64,000 nt of DNA from Durusdinium trenchii (lineage: Eukaryota > Sar > Dinophyceae > Suessiales > Symbiodiniaceae), in the NCBI GenBank assembly GCA_963970005.1, contig CAXAMN010023361.1:1310010-1374009 (forward strand), read 5' to 3'. The notes under the pieces were generated by a model that was not told the DNA's origin, did no database searches, and saw only the letters and a program-made list of their open reading frames with translations. Positions 1 through 11,696 of the stretch are shown one piece after another. Every line of letters begins with the position of its first letter. Positions within the stretch are counted from its first letter, which is position 1. The translations under genes and the position numbers were made by a program.

Positions 1-372
1 GAGTGAACGGGCACGTCTTAGCCGGGACACGGACGTGTGATCCCACGGCGCAGAAAGAGAGGTCCAGCAGGAGTAGCTTGGGCTAGCAAAGGGGTGAGGA
101 TTTGTGCGCCTATCGATGCACATGCCTGGACTTGAGTGAGTCATGTTCTGGCCCAATCCTTTCAACGGGCCTCTATTAAACGATCCAAGCACATTCTTTA
201 TTCTTCTCTTTCTTGTCAACTTTGCGCCTTTCTCACTCAGAGGCCTTGACTTTGGCACCTGCGTGTGTAGATCGTTGGGCCGTGGACCCAGGCTAACTGG
301 ATTCGGCCAGCATAAAGGCGACGTCATGAGTCAGTAGTATATAGAATTTATCTATCTCTCTCTCAACACCCT

Positions 373-393
373 CCCCCCCCCCCCCCCCCCCCC
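373..393. repeat. poly-C tract
   Basis: A run of about 21 cytosines after a pyrimidine-rich lead. Homopolymers of this length are often mis-sized in assemblies, so its exact length is uncertain. Confidence 0.9.
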
Positions 394-449
394 TTAACTC
401 ACTTTGTTCGCTCTAAAAGCTCAAGCCTAGCCTATCGGCTGGCTTTCGT

Positions 450-480
450 AATATATATATATATGTGTGTGTGTGTGTAT
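450..480. repeat. compound (TA)n(TG)n microsatellite
   Basis: Alternating TA units pass directly into TG units. The same compound arrangement recurs at 5529-5560 and 7855-7883, always TA first then TG on the plus strand. Confidence 0.9.
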
Positions 481-849
481 GAGTTTGTCTATACTGTATA
501 TCTAAGTTACAATGCATATCCGCCACAGCAAGAGAAGGCCGTAGTATGCAAATTCATCCAGCGAGGCTTGCAAGCTTGGTCAGCGGGGTTCTGAAGCTGA
601 AAAAGGCCTCGTTGGGGTGATCACCTCTCAGGGCCGCACGTCGAGGAAGCTGCACCTTCTAAAGCTTTCATCCAAACCTTTCCCAGCCTCAGCTGAGCGC
701 ATCTAGGCGCCAGATGGACGAAGCTGGCCACCAAAAATAACTCAAAATACGTAAATGGATCTAAATTGGTGCCTGGCTCTGGCCCCAAAACCCTATGTAC
801 AAGCCGCGGTGAGCCGAAAAATAGCCGAAAGATGCCGAAAGCCCCTTGA

Positions 850-1092
850 ACATCACCCCTGCCAAAAAGCATCAGGCGCTCGTGGCCCCAGATTGCATCT
901 TCTTGCAAGCTGAAGAGAACCTCCATGCGCCCACACCGAAAACGAGCGAGGACCCGGAGACGGGTCGACAATTCTCTGCCACAGCATGCCACAGCCACAT
1001 CCGACCTGCCTGGTCTGGCCACGACTTCTGCTTCGGTGGAATGAGTGGATTGAAGGTTTCGTAGTCCCACTTGACCTTCGAAGTGAAATCCA
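850..1092 (-). pseudogene. exon downstream of C2 module, copy 1, frame broken
   Basis: Read on the minus strand, this gives VKWDYE, then KSWPDQAG and a Trp. In a different frame it then gives VLFSL followed by WGHERLML. The same blocks (VKYDYE, KSWPDQVG, VLFSL, WGHETIML) lie in one continuous frame at 34,618-34,820. In that copy the spacing between the Trp and VLFSL is 14 residues. Here it is 74 nucleotides, which is not a multiple of three. The exon lies 3' of C2 exons in both places. The family of this block is not recognised. Either this copy is decayed or the reading passes through an intron I cannot place. Homology between the two copies is clear from the shared blocks. Confidence 0.6.
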
Positions 1093-1504
1093 ACAAAGGG
1101 AGTTGGAAGGTGATGTTTGTTGAAAGGAATGTAGACAAGAGTGTTGTTAGGCCAAGAGCCCGATTTCAGTGGAAAGCAATCTATCATACTATAATATACT
1201 ATATATATATATTTAGTGGAAATCTGCACGCAAATCTCATGCAATCAGGCTGCAGAGAAGAAGAGCTTGCCGGCCTTTTCCATCCTCGACTGAGGAACAC
1301 GCCGCACCGATCTCACCAAGCTTTTTTGCAGCGTGTGTGGGCAGTCTGTGCACACACACACACACCATGCAGGCAAGCGGCAAATCAGAGTCTGAGCTGC
1401 TAATCATGTTCACCGAAGACTTGGGCCGGTAAAGGTCAGCTTTTCCCGTCCATCCATCCGTCCTCAGCAGCCCCACTGGCCTCCAAAAATGAAAAAATGA
1501 TTGG

Positions 1505-1505
1505 T

Positions 1506-1542
<37 letters not shown>
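1505..1542. repeat. (GAT)n trinucleotide microsatellite
   Basis: About twelve perfect GAT/ATG units. It lies just 3' (on the minus strand) of a C2-domain exon, probably in an intron. Confidence 0.92.
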
Positions 1543-1559
1543 CTCATCCGTCTTGCAAA

Positions 1560-2165
1560 CCAGTTGCAGGTCATCCACCCGGAGCGTACAACTTCCGCAG
1601 AGGTCATCCGACTTGAAACTGTCGTAGTCCATGACCTCGGCCAATCGAAGGAGCGAATCGATCTCTCAACGTCGGAGTGACGTGTTTCCCCGTTTCCTTC
1701 AGGCCACCGGAAATACGATCCTCGACCAAGGATCGGTGAAAGTGATCTCTTCCTCCCCATTGAAGGTCAAAGTTCCATCATAGTTGAAGAATGGGTTGAC
1801 CTGAGGGTAGAGACTGAAGGTTTAAAGTTCTAAAGTAGGAGTTAATTCTTATTCACTCGTACCTTGACTCCTTTTCTTGACCTGAGCTGGGTCTTCGCAG
1901 TAAAAGATCTTCGAACAGCGTCTTGCGCGCATTTGGAGCATCTGAAGCATCTCGGGTCGTTCCAAGTTGGGACCATCTCGGGCAAGGCGCTCCCACGTTC
2001 CACTGGACCTGACAAGGGAATTCCTCTTATGCCGAAAAAGCATAAAAGAAGGCACTGGGACGCTGCTGGATTTCTTCCGCCCAGGCACCGGAGTTTGAAA
2101 GCGCTTGTACTCGCCCAGCTTCACAATCACGTATGGATCCAGCTTGTCGAAAATAGAGTTTCCTG
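1560..2165 (-). CDS. C2-domain exons, module copy 1
   Basis: Three minus-strand exon pieces together spell a C2 domain (beta-sandwich, usually Ca2+/phospholipid binding). Exon 1 (about 2165-2075) reads SIFDKLDPYVIVKLG then KRFQTPV, the usual DPYV strand with its first acidic residues. Exon 2 (about 1801-1700) reads VNPFFNYDG, the N-x-NP-x-FN turn. Exon 3 (about 1645-1565) reads VMDYDSFKSDDLCG, the D-x-D-x-x-x-x-DD loop. An AG acceptor lies directly before exon 1 (TTGGCAG) and before exon 2 (CCTCAG). The acidic residues of both Ca2+ loops are present, so Ca2+ binding is plausible. The same three pieces recur at 35.4-36.1 kb. Exact splice sites are uncertain. Confidence 0.72.
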
Positions 2166-4760
2166 CCAATCGGCGGGAAACCGCGCCCGACGGAGGCCGT
2201 GCCGTTCGCCCGCTGTGTTTGGGCGGCGGCTACAGGACCAAGACCACCCAAAACATTGAAAAAAACATCAACAGATCAGTTCACCACAATCACTGCCACA
2301 ATCCTGCAAGCTTTTCGGCTCTGTCGACCAGTACGTGAATCCGAGTCCGCTTGGGCGTTCGGGTCTCCGGCTTCTCGATGAGAGTCACCTCAAAAAGGCA
2401 CAGGGCGAACGCCAGGGGTTCTCTATTTTGGGCTGTGGCTATTGGCCACCCCAGGCCAAGAGTGAACAACTCTAGACTGAATAGTCGTAATTAGCAGTAG
2501 TCATGGTCATAGTCAGTGTAGCCGTATCCATAGAAGAAGTCGTTTTCAGAGCAGATTGGTGGCACACATCAGTTTTGGAGTGCCCCGTATCCAAGCATCG
2601 GGCATCGGCTTGCACTTCTACTCCTCAGTATGGGACCCTCATCCTCAACGGAATGGAATATGTGGAACCATGTTGAACCTATCAGGCAACCCAACATGAC
2701 TCTCCTTCTAATCATACACCACTCATCTCTTCTCCGAATTTATGTTAAAATATGATTGAATTTCTGAATTTGAATGACTGATTTACTTCGTTTGGCGAGC
2801 GCAACATATGCCACCTCTTCCAGGACCTTGCCACGGCATTCCAGTCTTGTCTTCTGCATAGGACTGAGACGAACTGAGCCCCGCACGACCTTCCTCAATG
2901 TAGAACACCTGAAGCTTTGTGGCTAGATTGCCAACGGAAGGGTGCCGCCACGTGTCATTCTTTCATGCAAAGACATGCTGGACAACATCCAGGACACGCT
3001 TTCATCGATGGATTCAGTGGTGAAAATGGGCTCGGCAGGAAGGAGGTGGAGCACAGAGATTGACTTTGCCATCTCATCCAACCTCATTGCATTCTCAGAA
3101 CGTCATTTTCAGGGGAACATTTCTCGGATGTTTTGTTTAGGAAAATTAGGAAAATGGTCTCCGAACACGTCGGTTTCCTGGATCTTGTTTAGAACATATT
3201 TTCTGAACACGCCTCTCTCCTCTGAAAAGGTCTTGTCTGAAAAACGTCATAGCACTGAAGGCTTGACATTCGTCCTGCAGATTTTGTCGCCAAGATGCCC
3301 TGACCGGACAGCGCTCGAAATGGACTCAAAGACCTCGACCCTCTGTGCAGCTGACCTCGCCATGTCGTCCCGAGCACGTCCCGAGCCACCCGTTTCGGAC
3401 AGAGGCGGCCTGTGGCCCACTGAAAACTCACGCCACGCACACTGCTGCCGACAAACTCGATTGTTGTGCGTGGTCAAGGGCATCACACAAGGTGAAGCGC
3501 CCCAACACCATGGTCCCGCATGGTCTCGCATGGTCCCGGGTCCCACGATGTTCCATGTTCATGTCTCAGTTCACCTCCGGAACATCTCCTGTCCTCTGGG
3601 GAATTGGACGAATCAATGGCCCAAATGAAGTCTCCTGTCCTTACAAGCTACTCCATTCCTTCGAAAATGGATGAACATCGCGAAGCGCTCGAAGAACACA
3701 GAGCCCCCGAACCGTTGTTAAGACATGTTAAAACGACCCCATCGGTTCCGTCTGTCTTGGCCCAAGAGACAGGTGCTCCAATTCCACCTTCGGCTTCGAA
3801 GGATCTGGCTCTGGCCTCGACCGCACGTTCACACCGGTGAACGGGGCCGGGGAGCCGAAGGGTCCCTTTTTGAACGGCGCCTGACTCTTGAGGATCTTCT
3901 TGACCGTAGCTTTATGGACCATACGACCCGAGTAGCTTGAAAAGAATCTGAACATGTCTGAAGCCCCCAGACTTCGAGGGATCCCAGAACCGAACCCCGG
4001 CGAGCGGATCTAGGTTGCACTTGGTGACAGGATCATTGACATCCTCGTGGACCGAGTTGATCGTATCAGAGTACAAGAACCGGGCGGCTCGGAATTGGCC
4101 AAAGAGGATGAAGAAAAACACATCTGGCCTCCATCGTTGGAACTCATCTGCTTCTGAGAGCACTCTACAAGGGCCAATCCTCCAGTGCTTTCACCCCTGA
4201 ACCGCCCTGCGTTTCGCTAAGTGAGGGTGATCACTTCTGCATCCCCCCCCCAAAAGAAAAGAAGAACTCAGCTCTTCACCTGCTTTCACTTCTGCTTCTG
4301 ACCACCGTGTCTCTCTGCAACTCCGATTCCAACCACTCCGCCGGGGCCGTGGCTCGCATCGAGCGCTTCGCGCGCTTCGCGCGCTTCGCGCTTCAGATCC
4401 CAGGCGCAAGACCGCTCGTTGCAGAGCGGGCGAGTGGCGGATCTTTTGGGCGATGCGGGGATTGCCATAGACGCGATCGGCAAAGGCCGCCTGGGCGAAG
4501 CCAACGGAAGCCGACGGTGACCGCATGGGTGGATGTGGGTGGAAGCTGAACTGGACTAGAAGGACCCACTGACTCAGGCAGACTATTCTCGGTAGACTTG
4601 GTAGACCTCTTACAATGAAGTAAAACAATTCTCTTCGATACAGTGTCCATGAATTCCAATGGTTTTCAGTGCACATCTTGATCTGTAGGAGGGTAGCGGA
4701 TGAATTGATTCCATGATGTCTGGAAATTGGAAGATCTCCCTTTGATGCCGCACGTTTTGC
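2166..4760. other. probable intronic stretch, no firm gene
   Basis: Between the CNB exons (4.8-5.5 kb) and the C2 exons (1.6-2.2 kb) of copy 1. Several short minus-strand open stretches look exon-like, for example around 3900-4140 and a GC-rich one around 4350-4550. None has a recognisable motif or a partner in the second copy, so none is called. Confidence 0.4.
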
Positions 4761-4819
4761 ACTAGAAACAGGTGCCACGCTAGTAGTAACAGGTGCCTTA
4801 CTAGTAGTAACAAGCTACG
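4761..4819. repeat. three-unit ~20 bp minisatellite
   Basis: About three imperfect units of the form CTAGTAGTAACAGGTGCCTT. Related units occur at 40,067-40,130 and 42,799-42,884, so this is a dispersed short-repeat family and not a single local expansion. Confidence 0.7.
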
Positions 4820-4985
4820 TCCACCACCCGGAAGCACCCGCGATGGACCGAGTTGGCCTCCAAGACCTCCGTGGTCAGGATCCCCACGATGGATGGCTCC
4901 TCACAATGGGCCGCTCCGCCCAAGGCGTCATTGATTTCTTCGTCGCCCATCCTGGAGACATGGAAGCGATGATGGGCCGTGTATG
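4820..4985 (-). CDS. cyclic-nucleotide-binding-like exon b, copy 1
   Basis: The minus strand reads MGDEEINDALGGAAHCEEP followed by SIVGILTTEVLEANSVHRG. Together with the preceding exon (5340-5490) this resembles the end of a CNB domain, where the FGE segment is followed by a short insertion, a variable loop and a strand ending in T-x-EVL. The arginine that usually contacts the cyclic phosphate, a few residues after FGE, is not clearly present, so ligand binding is doubtful. A homologous exon (GDESMLDAVGGAAQCEEP) lies at 40,600-40,720. The CNB assignment is an inference from motif shape. Confidence 0.55.
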
Positions 4986-5339
4986 TTGTGGAGGTACGTC
5001 CAAGAGACTTGGCAGTCAAATAGATTCAAATTAGCGGACCATGGTGGTGGTCCTGTGTTTACTGGTGGGGAGGCCAGGGAAGGATGATATCGTCGAAACT
5101 CAAGCTGGCAGGGAAACTTGAGGCCAGGTCGGGTTGAACGAAAGCTAAGGCAAGCGGTTGCTAAAGCAAGAAGAAAACTTAACTAGCCTTAGCCAACACT
5201 AGCTTTCATGATGACTTGAATCTGATTCTGTGAGCCAAAATCTACGTTGGTAAAAACCAACCAATCCTTTGCACCAAAAAAGATGCAAAAAAAAAGTAAA
5301 AAACATTGCCTCAGTCAGTTCCAAGTTGTTCGGCGCCTG

Positions 5340-5490
5340 CCTGAAAGGCTGTTCGCCAAAGATCGAACCAGGCATCATCTCCAGAAATTCTCCCAAGCCG
5401 TTCGAATCGCGGAAAATGTGCACCCGACCTCGGGACATCGAATTCCGTCCATCGACATTCCAACAGATCGGGCGGAGGACCGGGTGCATG
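5340..5490 (-). CDS. cyclic-nucleotide-binding-like exon a, copy 1
   Basis: The minus strand reads GRVHIFRDSNGLGE and then PGSIFGEQPF. This matches the G-x-V-x-hF...(10-15)...G-x-hFGE segment of cyclic-nucleotide-binding domains. The second copy at 40,770-40,875 reads GKINLFLDPNGVGE and then GAIFGEKHF, so the residues that define the fold are conserved while others change, as expected for real coding sequence. The exon probably ends at a GC donor (TTTCAG|GC), a donor type known in dinoflagellates. It sits 5' of exon b on the same strand. Confidence 0.6.
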
Positions 5491-5528
5491 GGGACATCGG
5501 AAAAAAACACGGTGCAATATGTATGTGT

Positions 5529-5560
5529 AATATATATATATATATGTGTGTGTGTGTGTA
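5529..5560. repeat. compound (TA)n(TG)n microsatellite
   Basis: TA units followed by TG units, the same arrangement as at 450-480 and 7855-7883. Confidence 0.9.
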
Positions 5561-5814
5561 TTACGTACAGTAGCTAGTCACTCGTACAGCACATAGATCT
5601 TCAAAGGAGTGGCATCTGTCATCTGTCAAAGCAACGTTCATCACACGAACAATGGTGCTTCAATCATGTTCGATCATGCATCATGGCTCAAAGCTCACCA
5701 TCCCGATCGAAAGTTCGCGGAAAAATAAAAAAACGTGCATCATAAGTTCATGTCCCATGTTTTCCCCCTCTTCCTGGCCCCATCTTCCTGCCCAGGGCAC
5801 CGGTCAACAACATG

Positions 5815-5905
5815 AAGGACCTCAAGCCCTCCGTCGGAGGCCAGTCCGCCTTCAAGCGCTCGCTGCCGAAGAGCCAGCGCCCCACCGAGAGCCTGGCGGG
5901 CCCGG
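5815..5905 (-). CDS. conserved exon upstream of CNB module, copy 1
   Basis: The minus strand reads ARLSVGRWLFGSERLKADWP and then LRSFM. The copy at 40,960-41,060 reads ARLSVGRWLFGCDQLAAAWP and then SRSFL. Conservation of this block in the same position, directly 5' of the CNB exons in both copies, supports coding on the minus strand and makes it part of the duplicated module. I do not recognise a family. The GC-rich plus-strand reading frame over the same bases is taken as a shadow. Confidence 0.6.
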
Positions 5906-8900
5906 TCAAAACTCGAGGGACCATGGGCCCATGCCGGGGGCGGGGGGGCGTCGCTGTCCACCCGGAAAAAGACATTGAAAAACCAGGGAGGTGAGCAGCT
6001 GAAGTGGTTTGGGTCAGAGAAGGCTCGCTTCGAGTTTGTGGTTGTGGAGAAGAACCGGGGAAAATTCTGTTCAGGTGCATTCTGGAGACAGTTGGATCAA
6101 AACACGTCATGTGAAACTCGATCTACTATAGCCCATCTAGCAAGCTCGAATCCGGTTCTTATTCCAACATTTATGATTAGCTGTACCACAAACATGCATC
6201 TTGCCGGATCTGAATTGAAGCTTCGAATCCTGTTGGCAGAACGGCGCGGAAGCGCCTGAGGAAAGGCATGGTTCGCAGAAACCTTCGTTTGCGACGCTCG
6301 TCTCCGGTCCGAGGAATCGGGTCGAACTCCTGAGTTCCCGTGCCGATCCAACTGACGATCATCCAGTCGCTGGAACAGGAGAGGGTGGATGTGGCGGATT
6401 TCTTTGGCCACCACCTGCGACACAGCGAGGTGATCAGGGGCATGCGGCATGCCGAGGTCGTTGGTCCGATGATTCGAGGTCTTCCATGCTTTGCGACTCG
6501 TCGCAGCTTCAGTTTTTTCTGTTCCATCGCAGAAACTGCGAGGCTTTGGCACTCTGACCCATGGAGGGCAAAGGCTCAAGGCATGGGGGCTCTATGCTCT
6601 GCTATTCCAGTCCGGCAGGTCCATCCACAAAAGTGGAAGAACCCCACGGTTCGGCTATGCCAGGCCCGGTTTTCCAGGGTGACGGGTCTTAGTTCAGGTC
6701 ACTTAGATCTTAATAAGTAGACACCCCAGTAACGACCCCAGTAAGAATCCAACAAGTAGGGTCTTAGTTCAGGTCTAACCTCTGGGACACGGGACCCGAA
6801 AGGCCTTTTCCAGCGCCCGCGTGTCCGTGCTGAGCTTCTGCGGCACGCGCCGGCCACCTGGAGCGTGGAGTCAGCTCTGAGCCCAAACCGGAAGGATGTA
6901 CCATAAAAGTAAAGAAACATGGTCCAACCTCTAAAAAATGAAAGCCTTACAAACAAACAAACAAAAAACACTTGCAAGAGAAGAGGAACAAACATAAAGG
7001 ATCCATGGTTCACAGGCACAATTTCCATCGGGATCATTTCTCTGCTTCGCTGATGTTCACTTGGACTAGTGGGGGCCACTGGCCCACCAATCTGTTTCTG
7101 GCCCATGGCTAAGGCTCCTGCGCTTTTCGGTGGCCAGCACCAGCTGTCGGCACCTCAAAGGGCGGTTGGAAGGGCTTTAACAAAAGGGCTTCAACCGGGC
7201 AGGGGGGGTTCCTGTCCGTCGCTTCAACGGAAGCAGCGATGGGGCTGCGCTTGAGCAGCGCACGCGGATGAACTCAGAGCCAGGCCGATAGTACAAGGGC
7301 AGCACTCGCCCCAGGGAATTGGGCCACCCCTCGGTTCTCTGCCACCACTACTGCGCCCCAAAAAGAGAGATCTCCTTGAGACATCTCAAGACATCCGGTA
7401 CAAGAAACACATAGAAGCACCATGAAACACCAATGCTTCTGCATTGAGGTTTCGTTTTTTCCCCCTGAACTCAGTCCATGACATCCTTGCTTCCCTCGTA
7501 TGCCTTAGAAGGCTTGGCTGTAGGGCGGCCGGTCATGGTCGAACTCAGGCCGGCCCACCACCCAATGATGCCACTCGATAGTGTCTATACGCAAAAAGTG
7601 ATGAACATATTTTGAGCCCTGCAGTTTGGACAAGAAAACCAGGAATCACCCTATTAAAACATCTTTCTTTTTGCACCCCGGTGCGATGTGCCCGAAGGTG
7701 CCCAGCAGACGGTGCCCAGGATTTCTCCAAGGTGCCCGTTTGTTCATGCCCGGGCGGCCTGGCCATGGCTGATTCGTCTGAAGTGCACCTCGAGCAGCGC
7801 AGTGTAAAAACTTAGTGGTTATCCGTCAAAATGATGTGTTGTTTCCAAATCATACATATATATATATATGTGTGTGTGTGTGTAAAAGGATTCTTCAAGG
7901 TGAAATGTCTTCAAAGGGCTGTGATAAACAAACGATGCTAGCCTAAACCAAAAAAGGCTACGCAGCAACAAACGGCGTCGTTATCAATTAGAACCACCAT
8001 AGGTATCAATCAGACCAGCATCATTTGGTGGTGGATTTTGTTCAATGTCATCCTGGAATGGCACCTCCTTGGCAGATCACGGAGAAAAAAAAGTGAGCGC
8101 GTTCATGAAACAGAACATGTAGTCTCGTTGTAATTGAGTTAGTGACTGTCATACTGCAGCATGATCCGCACCAAGGTTGAAAGTTGCTACAGGGTCACTT
8201 GCGGCATCTGCGTGGCAATCCTTGAGGAGTTAGAGCAAATACAGGGAACAAGGTCAACTGACTTCAACCTGCGTGCCTGGAACCAAAAGGTAGCCGGCAA
8301 GGCACATGGGGGCAGCTCAAGTTTCGCGAATATTCATTGGTGATTTCCCCCACTTGAAGGGCCACGGAAAAGAATCCCCCACTGTTCAGGGCTGTGCTTT
8401 TGGAAAAGTTGACATAATCAAAAAGGAGAATGGAAAATATAGTTACGTAGATAATTATATATATATAGGAGAATGGAAATATATAGATAATATATATATA
8501 TTTACATGTACATCACATTGTAATATATATATATTTATATATTTATATGCAAATACACTGTTCAACCCCTCCACCAGCTTTGCTCATCCTATTCCAACAC
8601 ACCGCACCCAAGTGAAATTGCTCAAAAAGCTCAACCCTCAAGACCGTTTTTCCCCCCAACTGGAGAGGAGGGAGACACGAAAGGTAGGACAGCGGGAAGA
8701 GAAGAGAACGCGAGAGGCAGGAACAAAATGCAATGTTCGACATGGTGATTTATCCCCTCGGAGGCGACCTTTCGTAAATATAATTGCATGCGCACTCTAA
8801 ATGTTCCAACATATGCTCTCGAAATGTTCAAAAAGATTCGTAGGAAAACTAGACGACGAGTGGCCCGAAAGCGTTTTTCATCACGTAGGAAGTCAGAGTG

Positions 8901-8935
8901 TGAGTTACCTGTTAAGTGTTCAGTGTGAAGTGTTA
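5906..8935. other. no firm gene; probable intron or intergenic
   Basis: Mostly non-coding. A minus-strand open stretch around 6250-6560 looks exon-like but has no recognisable motif and no partner in the second module copy. Other contents are a compound microsatellite at 7855-7883 and an AT-rich block around 8450-8555 made of short TATA runs. Confidence 0.4.
7855..7883. repeat. compound (TA)n(TG)n microsatellite
   Basis: Third occurrence in the first 8 kb of the TA-then-TG compound repeat. Confidence 0.9.
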
Positions 8936-9060
8936 AGTCGAGTGAGTTGAGGCAGTGTGTCTGTGTGTGTGTGTGTGTCCGAGTAAGTTGAGGCAGTGCG
9001 TGGGTCTCTGTGTGTGATGTGTGTGTGTGTATGAGTCCCTGTCTGTGTGTGCGTCTATGT
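8936..9060. repeat. degenerate TG-rich tract
   Basis: Imperfect (TG)n with interspersed GAGTTGAGGCAGTG units, which occur twice about 45 bp apart. It produces His/Thr-rich spurious ORFs on the minus strand. Confidence 0.7.
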
Positions 9061-9640
9061 CTGCTGCTGGTGAAGGTCTTCACTGTAGATATAGTGAACG
9101 ATATTTACGAGAAGCTTATGGGGTGTGTTGAAACTTCTTGCAAGTACATTCTCCATTGCTGTTGCCTTGCTTTATGTTGCTGGCTACGATCTGGTGCTAG
9201 CTGGCCCAAGTTCTATGGAGACTTGTGCAATCTCACTTTGAGCACCAAAAGGTAAGCTATGCAAAATGCACAAATGCATGGCAACCACACCGCTCTCCAG
9301 GTAACGTTTTCTTCACTTGAGATGTAGTTCACCAACCACTATACTGGTCATTTTCTCATCGACTGTCCCAAAAAACAAAAACGTGCCCAAGTAGCTTCAG
9401 GTGACACGCAGCAGCCATTGCCTATATCTTCGCGTGCTCTCTCTGCTCAGCTCGCGACTAGCCTGTGTATACGGAAAAGGTTTCCCGAAAATATGTCTAG
9501 CAACGTCCTTGTTGTCCTTCCGCCGAACGACGTCCGGCTTGAACGACTCGGTGTCACTCCAGGTCTAATGTGAGTTTTTAAGTGTGACGTGTTCAGTCTA
9601 GTGTGTCGAGTCCGTGTGTGGGTCTCTGTGTGTGTGTGTG

Positions 9641-10008
9641 TCAAACCCTGCTCCTAAGGGCTTTCCACTTCTGAATTGTTTTCAAGCAGGGGGCAATGCA
9701 CGACTGATAGACATTGCCCAACGAAGATGCTGTCAGTTCGCGGTGAAGCAATGCGCGACGCCGCATTGTGTACCTGCTCAATGAACTTTTGCACACGCTG
9801 TCCACTCCTTTGGTTTGTTTCATGGTGTTTCATGTGTTCCTTCCCCAAAACAGGTTTCCCACCGCAATTTTCAATCGCTCGTGAGCTGCAGCCACCGCGC
9901 GAGAGTTTGCCAGCTGAGTACAACAATTGTTCAACCTTTCAAGTGACCTGACTTTCTCGCCTTGCTGTTCCCTCACCTTTTTCCACGTGGGAATCGATTA
10001 ACTGAAAA
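9641..10008. repeat. ~370 bp direct repeat, copy A
   Basis: Nearly identical to 10,764-11,137 in the same orientation, about 1.12 kb apart. Both copies begin with TCAAACCCTG directly after a (GT)n tract and end at GATTAACTGAAA. Differences are scattered substitutions and a small insertion (TTGTCC-like) in copy B. Open frames exist on both strands, but the amino-acid differences between copies are mostly non-synonymous, so I do not call a gene. Confidence 0.88.
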
Positions 10009-10763
10009 CCAATATCAGAGTGTGAACCGCTCAGCCGTCCCACTTGGGTGCTGGGTGTGATCCCCGTCACTGGGGCGCTGAAGCCATGCTGGAACTCGTG
10101 TAACGGATTTTTCAGATGCTTCATTCCTTGGATTTTCTTAACTAACTCCTTTTCACCACTGGATCAACTGCTTCAAGAGCCGCCGGGCTTGCACGGATAG
10201 AACCATTTGAATTCAACAGCCGCCGGGCTTGTACGGAGAATGGACACGGCCGCGGTTTCTACCCCAAACACCCCAACCCCTCCCACCCACTAATTAGGGT
10301 AACAGAGGGAAATGGTACTCGGCACACTTGTGTGTCGGTGCCTTTCCCTCTGTTGTCCCTTTTCTAGTCTTCTCTACCCGGGCAGTCTAGGACTAAAGTC
10401 CCGCTCCCTAACTATTGCACTTAATTCACTTCCGCTAAGAAATCAGTAACCCTAGAGTGCTAAGTATTCATACACACACACAGACACACACATGTACATA
10501 CACCTCCCTGCCCTCCACTTTCTTTCTTGCGCTTTTGGTCGTTTCTTGGGCTTTCTCTCAGGCTTTTTAGGTTGCTCTTGAGGCTCGTTTCCCTACCCCA
10601 GTCAAGGGCTAAGTATTCACTTTCTTCTACTCCTACCTTTCTCTCTTGCCCTCTTAGCGCTGCTCTTTCTGTGTTTCTTTCTTTTGTTTCTAAGGCTTTT
10701 TAGGTAACTATTCGGGTCCTTCGCACGAGCGCCGCAAAGCGGCACCGTGTGTGTGTGTGTGTG
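10009..10763. other. spacer between the 370 bp direct repeats
   Basis: Pyrimidine-rich sequence with two CCGCCGGGCTTG blocks about 40 bp apart, short CA/TG runs, and a (GT)n tract just before copy B. No gene is seen. Confidence 0.5.
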
Positions 10764-11137
10764 TCAAACCCTGTTCCTAAGGGCTTTCCACTTCTGATTT
10801 GTTTTCAAGCAGGGGGTAATGCACGACTGACAGACATTGCCCAACGAAAACGCTGTCAGTTCGTGGTGAAGCAATGCGGGACGCCGCATTGTGTACCTGC
10901 TCAATGAACTTTTGCACACGCTGTCCACTCCTTGTCCTTTGGTTTGCTTCATGGTGTTTCATGTGTTCCTTCCCCAAAACAGGTTTCCCGCCGCAATTTT
11001 CAATCGCTCATGAGCTGCAGCCGCCGCGCGAGAGTTTGCCAGCTGAGTACAACAATTGTTCAACCTTTCAAGTGACCTGACTTTCTCGCCTTGCTGTTCC
11101 CTCACCTTTTTCCACGTGGGAATTGATTAACTGAAAC
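10764..11137. repeat. ~370 bp direct repeat, copy B
   Basis: Partner of 9641-10,008. Both copies being preceded by a GT tract suggests duplication by unequal exchange or by slippage anchored on the microsatellite. Confidence 0.88.
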
Positions 11138-11390
11138 CTGTGTCTAAGTGTGTATCTGCGTCTGTGTCTCTGCACAGGCGAGGGGCTGTAGACGTCCATG
11201 CGCAGATGACACGGCAGCACAACAGTCTGGCGCAGGAGCGCCCACCTCTCTCGCTGCGTCCGCGCAACGCTGAATAGGTCCACCACACACTGTTCGCAGT
11301 GACAGTGTGGATGCGCAGGTGCGACATACATGTCACGAAGAAAGGGCAATTGCCCTGGATTTGGTCACTGGGCTCCACCGCATTCCAATG

Positions 11391-11650
11391 CACAAGATTG
11401 AGTTCTTGCAGACCAACGTTTCTGCCAAATTTAAAGATGGATCCTGTCTTGAGGAGTGCGTGTGTCAAATAGATTTGGGGGAGCTCGATCCAAGCACGCA
11501 CCTGTATTTTGTGCTGAAAGCACAAGATTGAGTTCTTGCAGACCAACGTTTCTGCCAAATTTAAAGATGGGTCCTGTCTTGAGGAGTGCGTGTGTCAAAT
11601 AGATTTGGGGGAGCTTGATCCCAGCACGCGCCCGAATTTTGTGCTGAAAC
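11391..11650. repeat. 130 bp tandem duplication
   Basis: Two head-to-tail 130 bp units (11,391-11,520 and 11,521-11,650), each starting CACAAGATTGAGTTCTTGC and ending at TTTTGTGCTGAAA. They differ by only a few substitutions. The matching ORFs on either strand are products of the duplication. Confidence 0.92.
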
Positions 11651-11696
11651 TCACGCGGGCCGGTCGCAGCGACCTCTATTGGACTCTCGACCACGC

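Larger units (their letters stand above)
1..849. other. non-coding stretch
   Basis: I see no gene here. The stretch holds a C homopolymer (about 373-393) and a TA/TG microsatellite (450-480). The only long ORF touching it belongs to the minus-strand exon that starts near 1092. Confidence 0.5.

Noticed and set aside
1464..1644. Poly-Ile / poly-Ser ORFs
   Set aside because: Generated by the (GAT)n microsatellite. Only the adjacent C2 exon is real.
7530..7560. T-loop-like GGTCGAACTC as a second tRNA
   Set aside because: No anticodon stem, D arm or acceptor pairing could be built around it.
9654..11080. Homologous minus-strand ORFs in the two 370 bp repeats
   Set aside because: Similarity follows from the recent DNA duplication. 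The few differences change amino acids, and a 6-base insertion is tolerated, so there is no sign of selection for a protein.
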